Source: Calliopum simillimum (lineage: Eukaryota > Arthropoda > Insecta > Diptera > Lauxaniidae). Taken from it: DNA of 64,000 nucleotides. A program made the translations under genes and the position numbers. Positions within the stretch are counted from its first letter, which is position 1; each line of letters begins with the position of its first letter. Below, in pieces: positions 1 to 10,900 of the stretch. Where the stretch lies: assembly GCA_951812925.1 (NCBI GenBank), contig OX638370.1:80458004-80522003 (forward strand), read 5' to 3'. The notes beneath the pieces were generated by a model. It ran no database searches and was not told where the DNA came from. It was given only the letters and a program-made list of their open reading frames with translations.

Positions 1-1
1 T

Positions 2-679
2 TTTGGTGTATGGGCCGAAAATGAGATTGATTTCGATGCTGATTTTCATCGCAAAATTTTGTTCAGTGATGAGGCTCATTTTTGGTTGAATGGCTACGTC
101 AACAAGCAAAATTGCCGCATTTGGAGTGAAGAGAATCCACATGAGACCCTTGAGACGCCATTACATCCACAAAAACTGACTGTTTGGTGTGCTCTATGAG
201 CTGGTGGAGTCATTGGGCCATACTTCTTCCGAAATAATGCTGGATAGTCAGTTACCGTTAATGGAGACCGGTATAGAGCCATGATAACCGACTATTTTGT
301 TCCCGAATTGGATAGCATGAATGTGGATGAGTTGTGGTTCCAACAAGACGGCGCTACATGCCACACAGCGCACGTCACAATCGATTTATTGAAGGAAACA
401 TTCGATGAGCGCATAATTTCGCGGAATGGACCTGTCAATTGGCCACCAAGATCGTGTGATTTGACACCATTGGATTATTTTCTTTGGGGATATGTGAAGT
501 CGCTCGTCTACGCCAACAAACCAGAAACGTTAGGGGACTTGGAAGCCAACATTCGTGGCGTTATTGCCGACATACGGCCCCATATGCTCGAAAAAGTGGT
601 TGAAAATTGGACCTGTAGAATTGGCTTTATTCGAGCCAGCCGCGGCGGCCACATGCCCGAAATCATATTTAAACATTAA
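2..679 (+). pseudogene. DD41D (rosa-like) mariner transposase, C-terminal part, two nonsense codons
   Basis: One frame reads a Tc1/mariner DDD catalytic core. The first Asp is in the FSDEAHFW motif (68-70), the second in WFQQDGATCH (347-349) and the third in LTPLDYFLWGY (473-475). There are 41 residues between the second and third Asp, the spacing of the DD41D rosa group described from Ceratitis. Two in-frame stops interrupt it, TGA at 197-199 (expected Trp in WCALW) and TAG at 245-247, so it is dead. The natural end is HMPEIIFKH then TAA at 677-679. The N-terminal helix-turn-helix part lies beyond the left window edge. The element probably ends near 788, where a CACCCTTTA-type terminus follows an AATAAA signal. 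Family assignment rests on spacing and motifs only. Confidence 0.85.
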
Positions 680-794
680 TGGCATTAAATTATCCTTCCA
701 ATAAAGCCAAATTGATGGACATTAAAACGATTTTCTTGTGTTTTATTTCAATTTGAAGTTCTATACCTCTAAAAAAAACACCCTTTACTAGAAA

Positions 795-1050
795 AAAAAA
801 ACAAGAGGGCGTATTGTATTCTATGCAAACGAAAACTTTAAAGCGCTGCACCAAAAACTTGGTTGATATCCAACAAACCTTAACTTTTTATGCCTTACAC
901 CCAGGGCATATTCACTTTGTCCTTCCGTTTGTAACGCAGAAAAGGAGACGTGGCAGATATAGAAAAGTGTATATATTCTTAATCAGCGTTAGTCAATATA
1001 GGTATGTCCGTCTGTCTGTCTGGCTGGCTGGTTGGCTGGCTCTCCTTTAA
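795..1050. repeat. DINE-1/INE-1-like dispersed repeat fragment
   Basis: This contains the phrases typical of fly DINE-1 (Helentron-type) repeats: ACAAGAGGGCGT, ACACCCAGGGC, a run resembling TATATTCTTAATCAGCG, and GTCCGTCTGTCTG ahead of a short GGCTGGCT repeat. A related stretch occurs at 27003-27356. The similarity is by eye and the ends are not defined. The 78-codon open frame across it is not a gene. Confidence 0.5.
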
Positions 1051-1064
1051 CTGCTAGAAGGAGA

Positions 1065-1300
1065 AAAGAACCAAAATGAAACGCCTTCATTTGTCACGAT
1101 TCTTTGCGATGACTTTTATCTCTTGCCACGACTTTACCGATTCTTTGATTTCCGTATCCAGCGACTTTGTTCAGGTGGTTCTCGATCTACCAGGTCCTCT
1201 ACTGCCTTGTGGATTCCACTCAATAGCCTGGTGACAGACTTCGCTGTGTGGTTTCCGGAGAGTACTATTTGAAGAATCCATCCCCACTTGCGCAGCTTGA
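1065..1300 (-). pseudogene. Non-LTR (LINE) retrotransposon ORF2 C-terminal relic
   Basis: Read on the minus strand, the segment gives LRKWGWI, then EWNPQGSRGPGR, then KSWQEIKVIAKNRDK. This is the characteristic tail downstream of the reverse transcriptase domain in many insect non-LTR retrotransposons (Arg/Lys-rich WNPQG..RPGRP, then W.ei...a.nR..WR.F). Two in-frame TGA codons replace expected Trp codons, at 1171-1173 and 1087-1089, and the part before EWNPQG is out of frame. No reverse transcriptase core is visible beside it, so it is a short dead fragment. The clade (RTE, Jockey or CR1) cannot be decided from this tail. Confidence 0.7.
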
Positions 1301-1320
1301 TGACTTTTGTTATAACGCTG

Positions 1321-2399
1321 TGATAACATTTTTGGTGTAGTTCTTCGTTGATTGGAATTTAAAATCCAAACAATTATTTTTTAAAACTATCGTGGTCTCA
1401 AATTTTTTCAACTATTATAATTTTTTCCACTTCTCTTGAATATTTCTTGACTTTTTCGTTATTTTTTTAAATTTTGTGTTTTTGTGTTTTTTCGATTTTG
1501 AAATTTTTTCCAGATTTTTATTGAAGAAAAGCTTCAAAGCATAAATTCTCTTACAATAAAATTAAAAGATTTATTACATCAAAATTGTAAATATAATTTT
1601 TTTTAACATAAAGTTATATAGGTAGCTAAACACACATGCATGCATTGTATGTAAAGTCAAAAAATATTCGTTGATGCTGTAAAGGTCTTTACTCCATTCA
1701 GCTCAAAAAACAAAAAAAAAAAACAACCGAAAACAACAAATCTTCACATCATTTGCGGTTATCAAACTAAACAAACAGCGTGAGCTCGCTTTTGAAAAAT
1801 GAATCTTACCTTTTATAGCCGCACAAAGAAAGAGCAACATAAACAAATACAATATGATCTCGAATCGTGTAGACCACCTGAGTTGTGGCGCTAAGCCCTA
1901 AAAACAAAAATCTTAAAGACGATGCCTGCAGTCAGACGCTTAAGTGCGCCACTAAAAGAATGTCTTCGAACGGGACAAAGCATAATGTTAAAAATGAGCC
2001 CGAAAAAGCCATTAAATGCAAAATCATTGATATTCATTCATTGAATAAAATTCCATAGAGATGTTTTTACGCAACATAAAGGTTATGGCAATACGGATAC
2101 CCTTATGTATTATGAAGATGTTCAAAATTGGCTACTAATAAAATGATTTATAGTACAATTCAACGAACCCAAGTCAAGTGAAGAGCACAAAACCTTTTTT
2201 GACTTTCAGTTAAAAAACAAAAAACAAAAAAAGTCATGAAGTAAAAAAACATGTATGAAATAAAATATTTTTAAAATCTGAAAAATTGTAGGGTAAGTCC
2301 GGGAAATATGGCACCTTTTTTTTTTGAACTGCTGCAAAACCGGAATGAAAAAAGATTTTTAAGAGAACTAACTGCAAAAATAAAAAACATAATTTAAAA
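1321..2399. other. AT-rich noncoding stretch
   Basis: No convincing coding sequence. It has long A/T runs, a slightly more complex block at 1860-1990, and the mature-looking but uninformative minus-strand frame at 2234-2449, which overlaps the end of the next element. Nothing recognised. Confidence 0.5.
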
Positions 2400-3545
2400 C
2401 AGTGGTCGGCAAAGCATTGCACAATTGTGCAGAGAGACTTCACACGCATGCTTATGCTCTTTGATTCAGTTGTCGCAAATCCATCGACAAAGCAACATCG
2501 AGCGCATCTGTCGTTCTGTTTTCTTTTTTATGCACATAAAAAAAATTCTTTGCAGGTATGACAAATATTTTATTTCATACTTTTTGTGACTAGGTTCAAA
2601 TTTTCAGATTAGGAAACGCTCAGATAAACTTTTCAAAAATTATACAAAAACTTTTAGGACTGCTTTAACCATATATTTAAAAAAAAAAGAATGAGTTTTA
2701 GTCTTAAAACGCTTAGATAAACTTTTTAAAAATCCAACATATATTTTTAGGGTTGCCACCTGAATATTTTAATAAAACCAAAATTTTCTTTCGATAAATT
2801 GATAAGATCTTCATTTTCTCCCTATAGATTCACATCTTGGGTCCAAAAACAACGAAACAAAAATTTAGGGTTACCATAGTAGGGTTGCCAGACGATTTTT
2901 CGCAATATTGCGTTTCTTAGTTAAGTTTCTTTTTTGAAAAGTTATATTTTCGACCCAAAAACCCATAGTAATTTTCAGGGTTGCCACCTTGTTTTTTTAA
3001 TAAAATCAAAATTTTATTTCAATAAATTGCTAAGATCACAATTTTCTCACTATAAATTGACATCTTGGGTCCAAAAACAACGAAACAAAGATTTAGGGTT
3101 GCTATGTTAGGGTTGCCAGACTTTTTTTAACTATCTGCACAATCTGTACTACCTGTAGCCATTTGACCATTCCTGAAGCAAAAGTATGATTTAACAAAAT
3201 TTTGAAAAATAACCAGGTGGTAACCCTAAAAATATACGAGTACTTTGGATTTTTAAAAAGTTTATCTAAGCGTTTTAAGACTAAATTTACTTTTTTTTTT
3301 TAATTATGGTTTAAGCAAAATTTATAAAAAACCAGGTGGCAACCCTAAATATTTTGTATAATTTTTAAAAAGTTTTATCTATGGATGCGCTCGATGTTGA
3401 TTTGTCGATGGTTAAGCGACAACTGATTGAAACATATTTTTTTGCTTCAATATTTATTTCGTACTGTTTTCTGTGAAAATTTTTTCTCAGTGCATTCTCT
3501 CTTCTCTCACTAACACACTCTCAAATTTATTTTTGCCGACCCCTG
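2400..3545. mobile_element. Non-autonomous hAT element, 1146 bp, 8-bp TSD
   Basis: The ends are CAGTGGTCGGCAAAG and TTTTTGCCGACCCCTG, a short hAT-type terminal inverted repeat. Both sides carry the perfect 8-bp duplication ATTTAAAA (2392-2399 and 3546-3553), the hAT target-site length. There is no transposase. Inside, a block of about 145 bp with phrases such as AGGGTTGCCACCT and TTGGGTCCAAAAACAACG is directly duplicated (2749-2893 and 2977-3120). Outer sub-terminal segments around 2690-2750 and 3220-3290 are inverted copies of each other, so the element can also fold back on itself. Confidence 0.9.
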
Positions 3546-3898
3546 ATTTAAAACAAATAACAGCACTTGAACTTAAACAAAAATGATTGAAAACGTGTTT
3601 ATTTTTCAATATAAAAAAATGTTATAAAGTGCAAAAACACCCGCGACTATGGGTGATGGGTGATTTGGCACCATCGGTGGTTTTTAAGTTTTTATTGCTA
3701 GAATTGTAACAAGTTTTCGTAAAAACTGTATATGGGGCTTTACAAACGTAACTGGATAGCATTTGGCATTTGCATTATTGATTCCAAGATTTTTTTTAAA
3801 TTTTTTTCATCAAGCGGTTTCAGAGATATACATTTTTAAAAAACTGAAAAAGCTGCAAAAACGATATAGTTTTTGATATGTTCATATTTGACAAATTT

Positions 3899-4040
3899 TA
3901 AGAATGCTAATTTTATGAACTTTCGTCATTATTTGCAAGGATCGAAAATTTCATGTGTTTTTCAACTTACAAAATTATGACAATTAGGATTTCGATCCTT
4001 GCAAATACATAATGACTAAAGTTCATAAAATTAGTATAAT
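3899..4040. repeat. Small palindromic (hairpin) repeat
   Basis: The left arm, with GCTAATTTTATGAACTTT and TTTGCAAGGATCGAAA (3899-3949), is repeated in inverted orientation at 3986-4040 across a loop of about 36 bp. It is most likely a miniature inverted-repeat element or part of one; no target duplication was identified. Confidence 0.6.
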
Positions 4041-4449
4041 TTTCATAGAGTCATCGTAAAACATTTTAAATTTTAGGAATATTTTTAGAATGGGCAAATG
4101 ATGGGATCTATTTTTTTAAAATTTTTTAATTAACATATAAAGTGAGTGAAAGAGTACTAAAATATTGCTCGTTACTGGGAGAGGGTGAAAATTTTCACCG
4201 GCCCACATTAATTTTTCCTCTCCAAAATTTCTCTTGAATATGCTAATACATTTTTTCCACCCCTTAAGGGGGCGCTCCTACACAGAGCGAAGAAAAAAAA
4301 GCCTTACTTGCGTTTCTAAATGAGTTTCCACCACGAGTTTTAACTACGTTTCGTTGTTGATTTGGATTTATCAACGCTCTAAGATCATACTCGTATGGTG
4401 AGTTGCTAAATCATTCACGAAAGTGGTTGAAGAAAAAAATGTTCGCAGA

Positions 4450-4660
4450 TCCCCATTATTTTTTTTTCTCCGGAGATCTCGATTTTCCCGAAATCTTCAG
4501 GTAAAACAACCTTCTCAGGTCGAAATTTTCTTGTGCACCTACTGGGAATTTCAGTTTACACGTGCAGGAATATATTCCACCACCATTTGGTTATAGAATA
4601 TGAAAAAAAAATTTTTTCTTAAAACCTGCGTCAATTAAGGAAAGATTATTATTTATGTTT
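4450..4660. repeat. Dispersed repeat, copies at 31865-32050 (inverted) and 44530-44580 (fragment)
   Basis: It shares ATATTCCACCAC.ATTTGGTTAT, CACCTA(C/T)TGGGAATTTCA and TCTCGATTTTCCC with the reverse complement of 31865-32050. It shares the phrase AAAACCTGCGTCAA(T/A)TAAG with 44547 onward. The family is unidentified and shows no coding capacity. Confidence 0.6.
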
Positions 4661-5030
4661 GCCCATATGGTCAAAATCACAAAAAAGTAAACCAGGAAAA
4701 AATTTTTTGTTTCCAGTTTTTTAAATTTTTTTTTGCATGTGTCGAAAGATCATGTTTTGTACTATCTAGCGTTAGGACGTATTTGTATATATGTGGAATA
4801 AAGTGGCACTTCCATTGTTTTTTCCAAGTGAACATAATATAAAAAAGAAAATATAAAAAATTCAGAGCTCTGGAAAAAAGGTAAGAACCGCTAAATTCAA
4901 TTCACGTGGTGTTTTATTGTGGCTAGTTATGTGAAATTATACCATTATATAAATAAATAAATAATAAAATGTAAAAAAAATGTTTTGGTAAGCCGATTTT
5001 ATGACAATGAAAACAGCAGCAATTTAAAGG

Positions 5031-6560
5031 TAACGTGGCAGATACAAAAAAGGAAAAAGTTTTTAATGTCACTTTAACCGCTATCTAATTTGACGGCAAT
5101 TGCATTTCTGACGAACAGACTATGGATACATCTTGACTACACTTAAGTTTAAGCAATTTTTAGAAGCCTTCTTTCTCTAAAAGACCATAATATATGTGTA
5201 ACGTGACAGAGATTTGTCACAGTAAATTTTATATTTTGTTTTTTGATTTCAATCACCAATTTGTTGCACAGGATCGCCTCACCAAGGCTGAAATGAATAA
5301 AAATTACACCGAAAAGCTCAAAGAAGATATAACATTTGAGCAATACAAGAAGAAAAGAGCCGCTGCCATGCAATCGTATAACTTAATAAGTGAAAAAGTG
5401 GGCGTGGCACTTATTTAATTTCACTTTCTTTCCACCCACCGTATGGTATTTATGTTCGCCATCCTTCCATTAATTTTCATCAAAATCGCTCGCATAGTTC
5501 GTGAGATATGTATTAAAATCTAAAATCATGAAATCATTAATCCTTTGTATGGCGTTGAAAAAACCCTTTTTTGTAATGGCCTATATCTCGTTAAAAAGTA
5601 ATACAACCTAAGAATAGCGTCAGTATGGCTTCTTGTGAATACAGTTGGCTATCCAAATCCATTGAAAAAAACCAATGATACCCTTTTCTGCTTTTGTAAT
5701 ACAGCTTTAAGTAGAACCCAAAACAGTGATTTTTTCATTTTTAAGCAAGGATAACTCAGGAACCAGACGTGATAAAAAAAAACCAAACTCAGATTCGTAA
5801 TAAACAGATCTAAGTCCATCATAAACGGCTATAAAAAACTGGCACGGAAAACTATGGTAGGCCTGGATGGGAGGTAGGGGATTTAAAAAATGGACCGTCG
5901 CAGATTCTGGCATTATCCTATTTTTAGTAACTTGGAGTCCTACCAATAAGAATCTGGGCTCAGATTGCGGTTCTTATATTTTTTATACTCAAGTCCGTCT
6001 GGCGCCTAACCTAATGGGAAACTTGGATAAAATGAAGCTTAAGGGAGGTTTAGCGAAGTAGGCATACATGATTTAATGCTCTTTTTCATTCTGTTTGTTG
6101 TTACGAATATTCACAATGGTATGAATACATTTTTTTATACAATTTTTCAGACGGTGTAGCGTGGCAGATTTTGTATGTCACCTGGCAGAGACAATGTTTT
6201 TGCTCTTAAATCATTTCCACATAAGCTTAATAGACCATCATGAATGCAGTTCTCTTAATTCATCTTTCATTTCTAACACATAAAAATTTGTGATCGATCG
6301 GTTGGGTGGAAGCGCAGAATTTTCGATGAATGTATGTGCACCTCTAAAATGATTTCCAAATTTGTGTCACGTGGCAGAGAAGTTTGACTGCTAATAACAC
6401 GAAAACTACGCAATTTATAATAATTCTTTGTTCGAAGGAAATGTGTATCTCAAGAAGCTTAATAATATAAAATTCTTAAATCATGAAAATTTCACTTATT
6501 TAACATAGATATAACCAAAAAACAGCGTACGAATGTCACGTGGCAGATTTTGAGATTGAC
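5031..6560. repeat. Region with recurring (T)CACGTGGCAGA motifs
   Basis: Variants of the motif ACGTGGCAGA occur near 5034, 5196, 6162, 6178, 6367 and 6537, several preceded by GTGT or TGTCAC. The last three groups are about 170-205 bp apart, which suggests a decayed tandem array. A fragment at 5707-6035 belongs to another dispersed family. The short open frames here (for example 5149-5418) lack protein-like composition. Confidence 0.4.
5707..6035. repeat. Dispersed repeat related to 50830-51550 and 58685-58990
   Basis: It shares CAAGGATAACTCAGGA, AGATTCGTAATAA(A/G)CAGATC, ATAAACGGCTATAAAAAA and the terminal phrase CTCAAGTCCG(T/C)C(T/A)GGCGCC with two other places in the window. The ending GGCGCCTAA looks like a terminal inverted repeat, because the 50830-51550 copy has it inverted at its other end. 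Family unidentified. Confidence 0.6.
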
Positions 6561-7790
6561 CATATGTGTCTGGTAATCGCGATTTAGTGAAATCAAAACA
6601 AAATAATTCTGCGTAATGGAGCCGAAGGTCCTGTTAATTAGTGCTCGTTTTCTATTGTAAATGAGTGATTTATCATTAATTTTGGCATTATACTTAGATT
6701 TGAGTAAAAACTAGCCAATAAAAAAAAACCCTGTTGAGCATATGCAATGACTGGCCGAAAACAGGGTAAGCTTAGGCAAGCATGCATGGAGCCTTCTCCA
6801 CAATTAGCTTTCTAAGCTCTAAAATATAAAATTTCAAAAAAGTAGTTTATTCCCTACTTTCACATCCTAAGAAGGCAGCTCTCATACAAAAATTTACCTG
6901 AAATTATCAATTTTGTTTGAGATCAAATTTTGCCATTTAACGCTGAAATGCATGAATACCTGCACCCACACTATCTATATACATACGTGTAGTTGCTTTT
7001 TTTATTATTAATGATAACTTTTGTAGTGAAGTTTGCAAAAACAATTTTTAATTCTATGTTTCTTAATTATTTAAATACATATTGTAAAAAGCTTATCTTT
7101 TTACCATGACATTCATAGTCAACAAATCATGACAAATCGCTGAGCACAAAGTCAAACAGTGATAATCGATATCTGGTAAAATACTTAAATTCTAATTCCA
7201 AAAAAAAAAAAATAACAAATCCATTGTTAATCGATAACCCCAACGCAGACCTTGAAATATTTCAATCAACACCTCGCATTCATTGCGGCATAACAACGAT
7301 GTTTCTTTATTCCATCACACTTTTTTCATTCAACCGGTGAAGTTTGAAATTTTTTTTTTTGAATATCACCGATTTGTCGCCTATTCATTTGTAGATCAAA
7401 ATAATTAAAAAAAAAATATCAAAAATTTATGGAGTGTACCACCGAACAATATGATTTAATTGAAGTGGCTAACGGGAAAGTAAGTTGCACTATGGATGAT
7501 CCTGGATGGGCCCTTGTGGATAATTTATGCTATTTCTTGAAACTTTCATGCTTTTATTCAATAAATTTCACAAATAAAAGTTTTTGAAAATTTTTTGATA
7601 ACTGTAATCTAAAATATATTTTAAAAATAATTTTTAATTGAAGTTTTAGTCATATATTTGCAAAGATCGATTTTCATATAAATCTATCAATGCATTTTCT
7701 AACACACAATTTTGACAAATTATGAAACGGATTAAAAACATATATTTCGTCATTCGCCGCAGAAACTCATCAGCTGGATTAGTCAGGAAG
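6561..7790. other. AT-rich noncoding stretch
   Basis: No gene or clear repeat boundary seen. A short frame beginning ATG GAG TGT ACC near 7428 runs into a GT donor-like site, but it has no signal peptide and no resemblance to the missing cv-2 N-terminus, so I do not call it an exon. Confidence 0.4.
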
Positions 7791-7804
7791 ACTGGATCAA
7801 TTGG

Positions 7805-7950
7805 GACTAGAGCTGGGAACGTGGCCCGCGGGCCTTTACTCTTCAGCTACGGGCTCGGGCCTTGAAATTGAGTTCTGTGCGTGCTTCGTGCAGGCCCGGA
7901 TCAATCCCCAAAAGCCCGAAAGTTAGAGGCCCGTAAATCACGGGAAGATT
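7805..7950. repeat. GC-rich block, possible hAT-element terminus
   Basis: An abrupt GC-rich island with GTGGCCCGCGGGCC, ACGGGCTCGGGCC and AGGCCCG.AAATCACGGG sits in very AT-rich sequence. Similar GGCCCG-rich sub-terminal blocks occur in some hAT elements. The matching second terminus was not located, so this is only a suggestion. Confidence 0.3.
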
Positions 7951-8631
7951 GGAAGGATAAACTTGGGGAAAATATTGTTCTTACATAAAAATATCTAAAA
8001 TTTTGTATAAATATGAGGCTGAGAATGACAATGGAGTACGTTTTTTAAACGTTTTTTTTTTCCAAAGAATTATATTGCACATCATCACAGGTTTTGCTTT
8101 TGTGTGATAGGTCGCGATCAGAGCGCACGAGGCGCTTCACGATTTGTTTACTCTTGACCTCTATTTTATTTATTCTTTTATTTTCCTGTTCTTATTCGAA
8201 TGGAAATACACAAAAAATGCAAAACAAAGCGTTTGAGGCGCTGCATAACACTTCCAAATCGCCATAATGCTACAGTTCTCGCATCGTTTTCACTATAATA
8301 GTGTTACCATTTTTTCATACAAATTGTTCTACACTGTTTTAAAGCTAAAGCGTTGCTTTGAGCGCAACTTTATTCAAAGCGCGCTCTCTGAATTAGTGAA
8401 AAAAGATAATCAGATACACCAATACCTCGCTTTGCGTCGTTTCGTTTTGCGTTTTTCCGAAGTTACGTCGCGGCTTAATTAGAATTAATTTTCACTGTGC
8501 GTCGTTAGATTTTCGAAGTTGCATTGTTTTGGGTTCGAGTCTTTAATTTTTTTTTGAAATTTTTTGAAATTTCCATTTTTTTTTTTGGTTGGAATGAAAA
8601 TCAAGTTGCGCAGAGAATTCCATTAAGTAAA

Positions 8632-8995
8632 ATGGTAATTCAGACGAAAGCAAAAAGCTTATTTGATGACATAGCAAGTAAAGCAGTATCCAACGATAAT
8701 GCTAGTGGTAGTAATACAGACAAGAATGAAACATTTGGAGCTAGTCGGGGCTGGTTTGAGAGATTCAAGGTTCGAGCAAATCTGCACAACATTGCTCTTA
8801 AAGGCGAAGCAGCTAGCGCTGATATAACTGCTGCAGAACGCTACCCGACAGAGTTAAAAGCATTAATTTATGAAGGCGAAACAAGTCTTTAATGTTGACG
8901 AGACTGGATTATTTTGGAAACGCCTACCTAACAGAACTTTCATATCTAAAACAGAAAAATCTGCGCCGGGACTTAAAGCTGTGGATTCTGAAATG
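8632..8995 (+). pseudogene. Tigger/jerky-like (pogo superfamily) transposase fragment
   Basis: The first part encodes FGASRGWFERFKVRANLHNI, typical of the CENP-B-type helix-turn-helix region of Tigger/jerky transposases, followed by GEAASAD. After a +1 frameshift near 8885, the second frame reads FNVDETGLFWKRLPNRT then TEKSAPG, the start of the DDE domain with its first catalytic Asp in VDETGL. Homology stops at about 8995, so the remaining two catalytic residues are absent. The upstream AUG at 8524 adds low-complexity residues; 8632 is the better start. It is a truncated, frameshifted relic. Confidence 0.8.
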
Positions 8996-9061
8996 ATTTT
9001 GAAATGGTCTTAAGAAATCAGCAAAAATTGTGTTTTTTTTATTGATATAAAAACAATTTGA

Positions 9062-10294
9062 GGAGTGATTTTCAAAAGGGCGTGAAACCACGTCCGACCT
9101 CGAACAAACCTAAGAATGCCATCGCCATTACCATGCTAAAATACATCCTCTAGTTCAAAATTCATCACATAAAATGCATTTTTCCAAGATAAAATCATGA
9201 TCAAAAATCGCATTTCTGAACAGAAGGGCTTTCTTCCATATAATTTCATAGACATATTTGGAGTTTGATACAAAAAGACGTATTTCGTATAGTCGTCGAA
9301 GAAACATTTAATATTTTTTATACGACCCAGTCTATATAGGCGCTTACATACCATGCATATAGACAGCAGTTTAAATTTCCAAATGGTGAGATAAGAGTGA
9401 TTTCGAAACAAAAGGGCTTATTTCCAAATGTTTTTTACATTTTGCAATTACTACAAATATGTTAGAATAAAAATGTTAAGGGGATTAGAATCTTTGGTCA
9501 ACTCACTATAACACTGGAGACAATAAAAAAAAAATTTACTACTGTAAACCAAGGGTGTCAGCGTACAAGAAAAGTGAGCCAATTTTGGCTCGACCCAACA
9601 ACATCAATATTTCTGTACAACAATCCCAACAACATCAATATTTCTATACAACATTCACAGAAATAATGTTTGTTGTTTTTTTTTCACGCTCGTCAAAATT
9701 TCGCGTTTTTGTTGCTTTTTTTGCGTACACACAAAATCTAACTCGAACCAACATAAAACAACAACAAAGACTACGTCGCATAAAAAACAAAAACAACAAA
9801 CAATATGGGTATTAATGCGTTGATGCGCAGTTGCGAAAATGCAAGTCTTTTACGCACTAACGCCTGAACGATCAATGTGAATATTTCCATCTTGAGAAAT
9901 TACAAAAGTAGTGCGAAATTTTCGGCAATATTTTTGTTATTTTACTAATATCAAACTTTAGCAAATTGCACTTTTGCAACGACGCAAGGGCATTGCGCAT
10001 CAACGCGTGAGTTCCCCTAATTTTTGTGTGCGTCCTAGTTCTTAGAAATTTTGAAAATTGTTGAAGTATTATTGTTGTTGTAAACGAGGCATGAAAAAAC
10101 AACAAAAAATTGTTTTTTTGTTTGTTGTTACTCGAATTTAAAGTTGTTGTAAAAGCAACGCTGACTGCGCTGCATGCGTTTGGCTCAGTGATTTGAAAAC
10201 GCTGACACCCTTGCTGTAAACCGCCCCTAAAAGTTCTTTCTCATTACTGAAAATTTGTTTAACATGGTTTAACGCCCTTTTGAAAAATCACTCC
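9062..10294. mobile_element. MITE-like element hosting a nested hAT element
   Basis: The ends are inverted copies: GGAGTGATTTTCAAAAGGGCGT at 9062 and the complement of GGAGTGATTTTTCAAAAGGGCGT at 10294. A hAT element (9550-10213) is inserted inside. Subtracting it leaves about 560 bp of noncoding DNA. The superfamily is undetermined and no clear target duplication is visible at the outer ends. Confidence 0.6.
9550..10213. mobile_element. Non-autonomous hAT element, 664 bp, 8-bp TSD
   Basis: The terminal inverted repeats CAAGGGTGTCAGCG and CGCTGACACCCTTG are perfect, and the 8-bp target duplication CTGTAAAC (9542-9549 and 10214-10221) is perfect. No transposase is encoded. The open frame at 9555-9815 is composition-driven. 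It is nested within the 9062-10294 element, so it inserted later. Confidence 0.92.
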
Positions 10295-10818
10295 CCATTT
10301 ATGATGGAGAAATCCTGTATGCGGATTCATATTCAATATGGAAAATACCATTTTTGTTTTGGTTTATTGTGTTTTTCTCAAAAATACTGTTAGGTGACGT
10401 TTAACAATATTTTGTAAAAAAAAAATTGCATGCGGGTGACTTATACAAACTTTGCTAAAATTGTTAAGTTTTATTCGAAGGGATTCGGATTATTTTATAA
10501 TTTTGATAACATCACACTACAGTGATCGAACTCTTTAAATAGTGATAAATACTAAAGTTCGTAACGTTCTGTTATTCACGTTCAGCACATGCCTACCAAC
10601 GTTCATTAAAATAGCTTGTATAGTAATAATATATGTACTTACATGTATAAATGACTTTGAAAAAATTTAAAAAAAGCACCCTAACATCTGTGTTGCATGC
10701 AACTAACTCGATGCGACATTCAACTGCAATTTGAACAGATTGCAACTATAGGCTACCAACCTTCTGTTCCCAACAAATGGTTCTGAAGTCATAGTACGTT
10801 ATGTTTTGTTGTTGTCGT

Positions 10819-10863
<45 letters not shown>

Positions 10864-10866
10864 CGT

Positions 10867-10900
<34 letters not shown>

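Noticed and set aside
7428..7480. First exon of cv-2 (ATG...GGGAAA followed by GTAAGT)
   Set aside because: The encoded peptide MECTTEQYDLIEVANGK is not a signal peptide, and the phase and content do not support joining to the 13304 exon.
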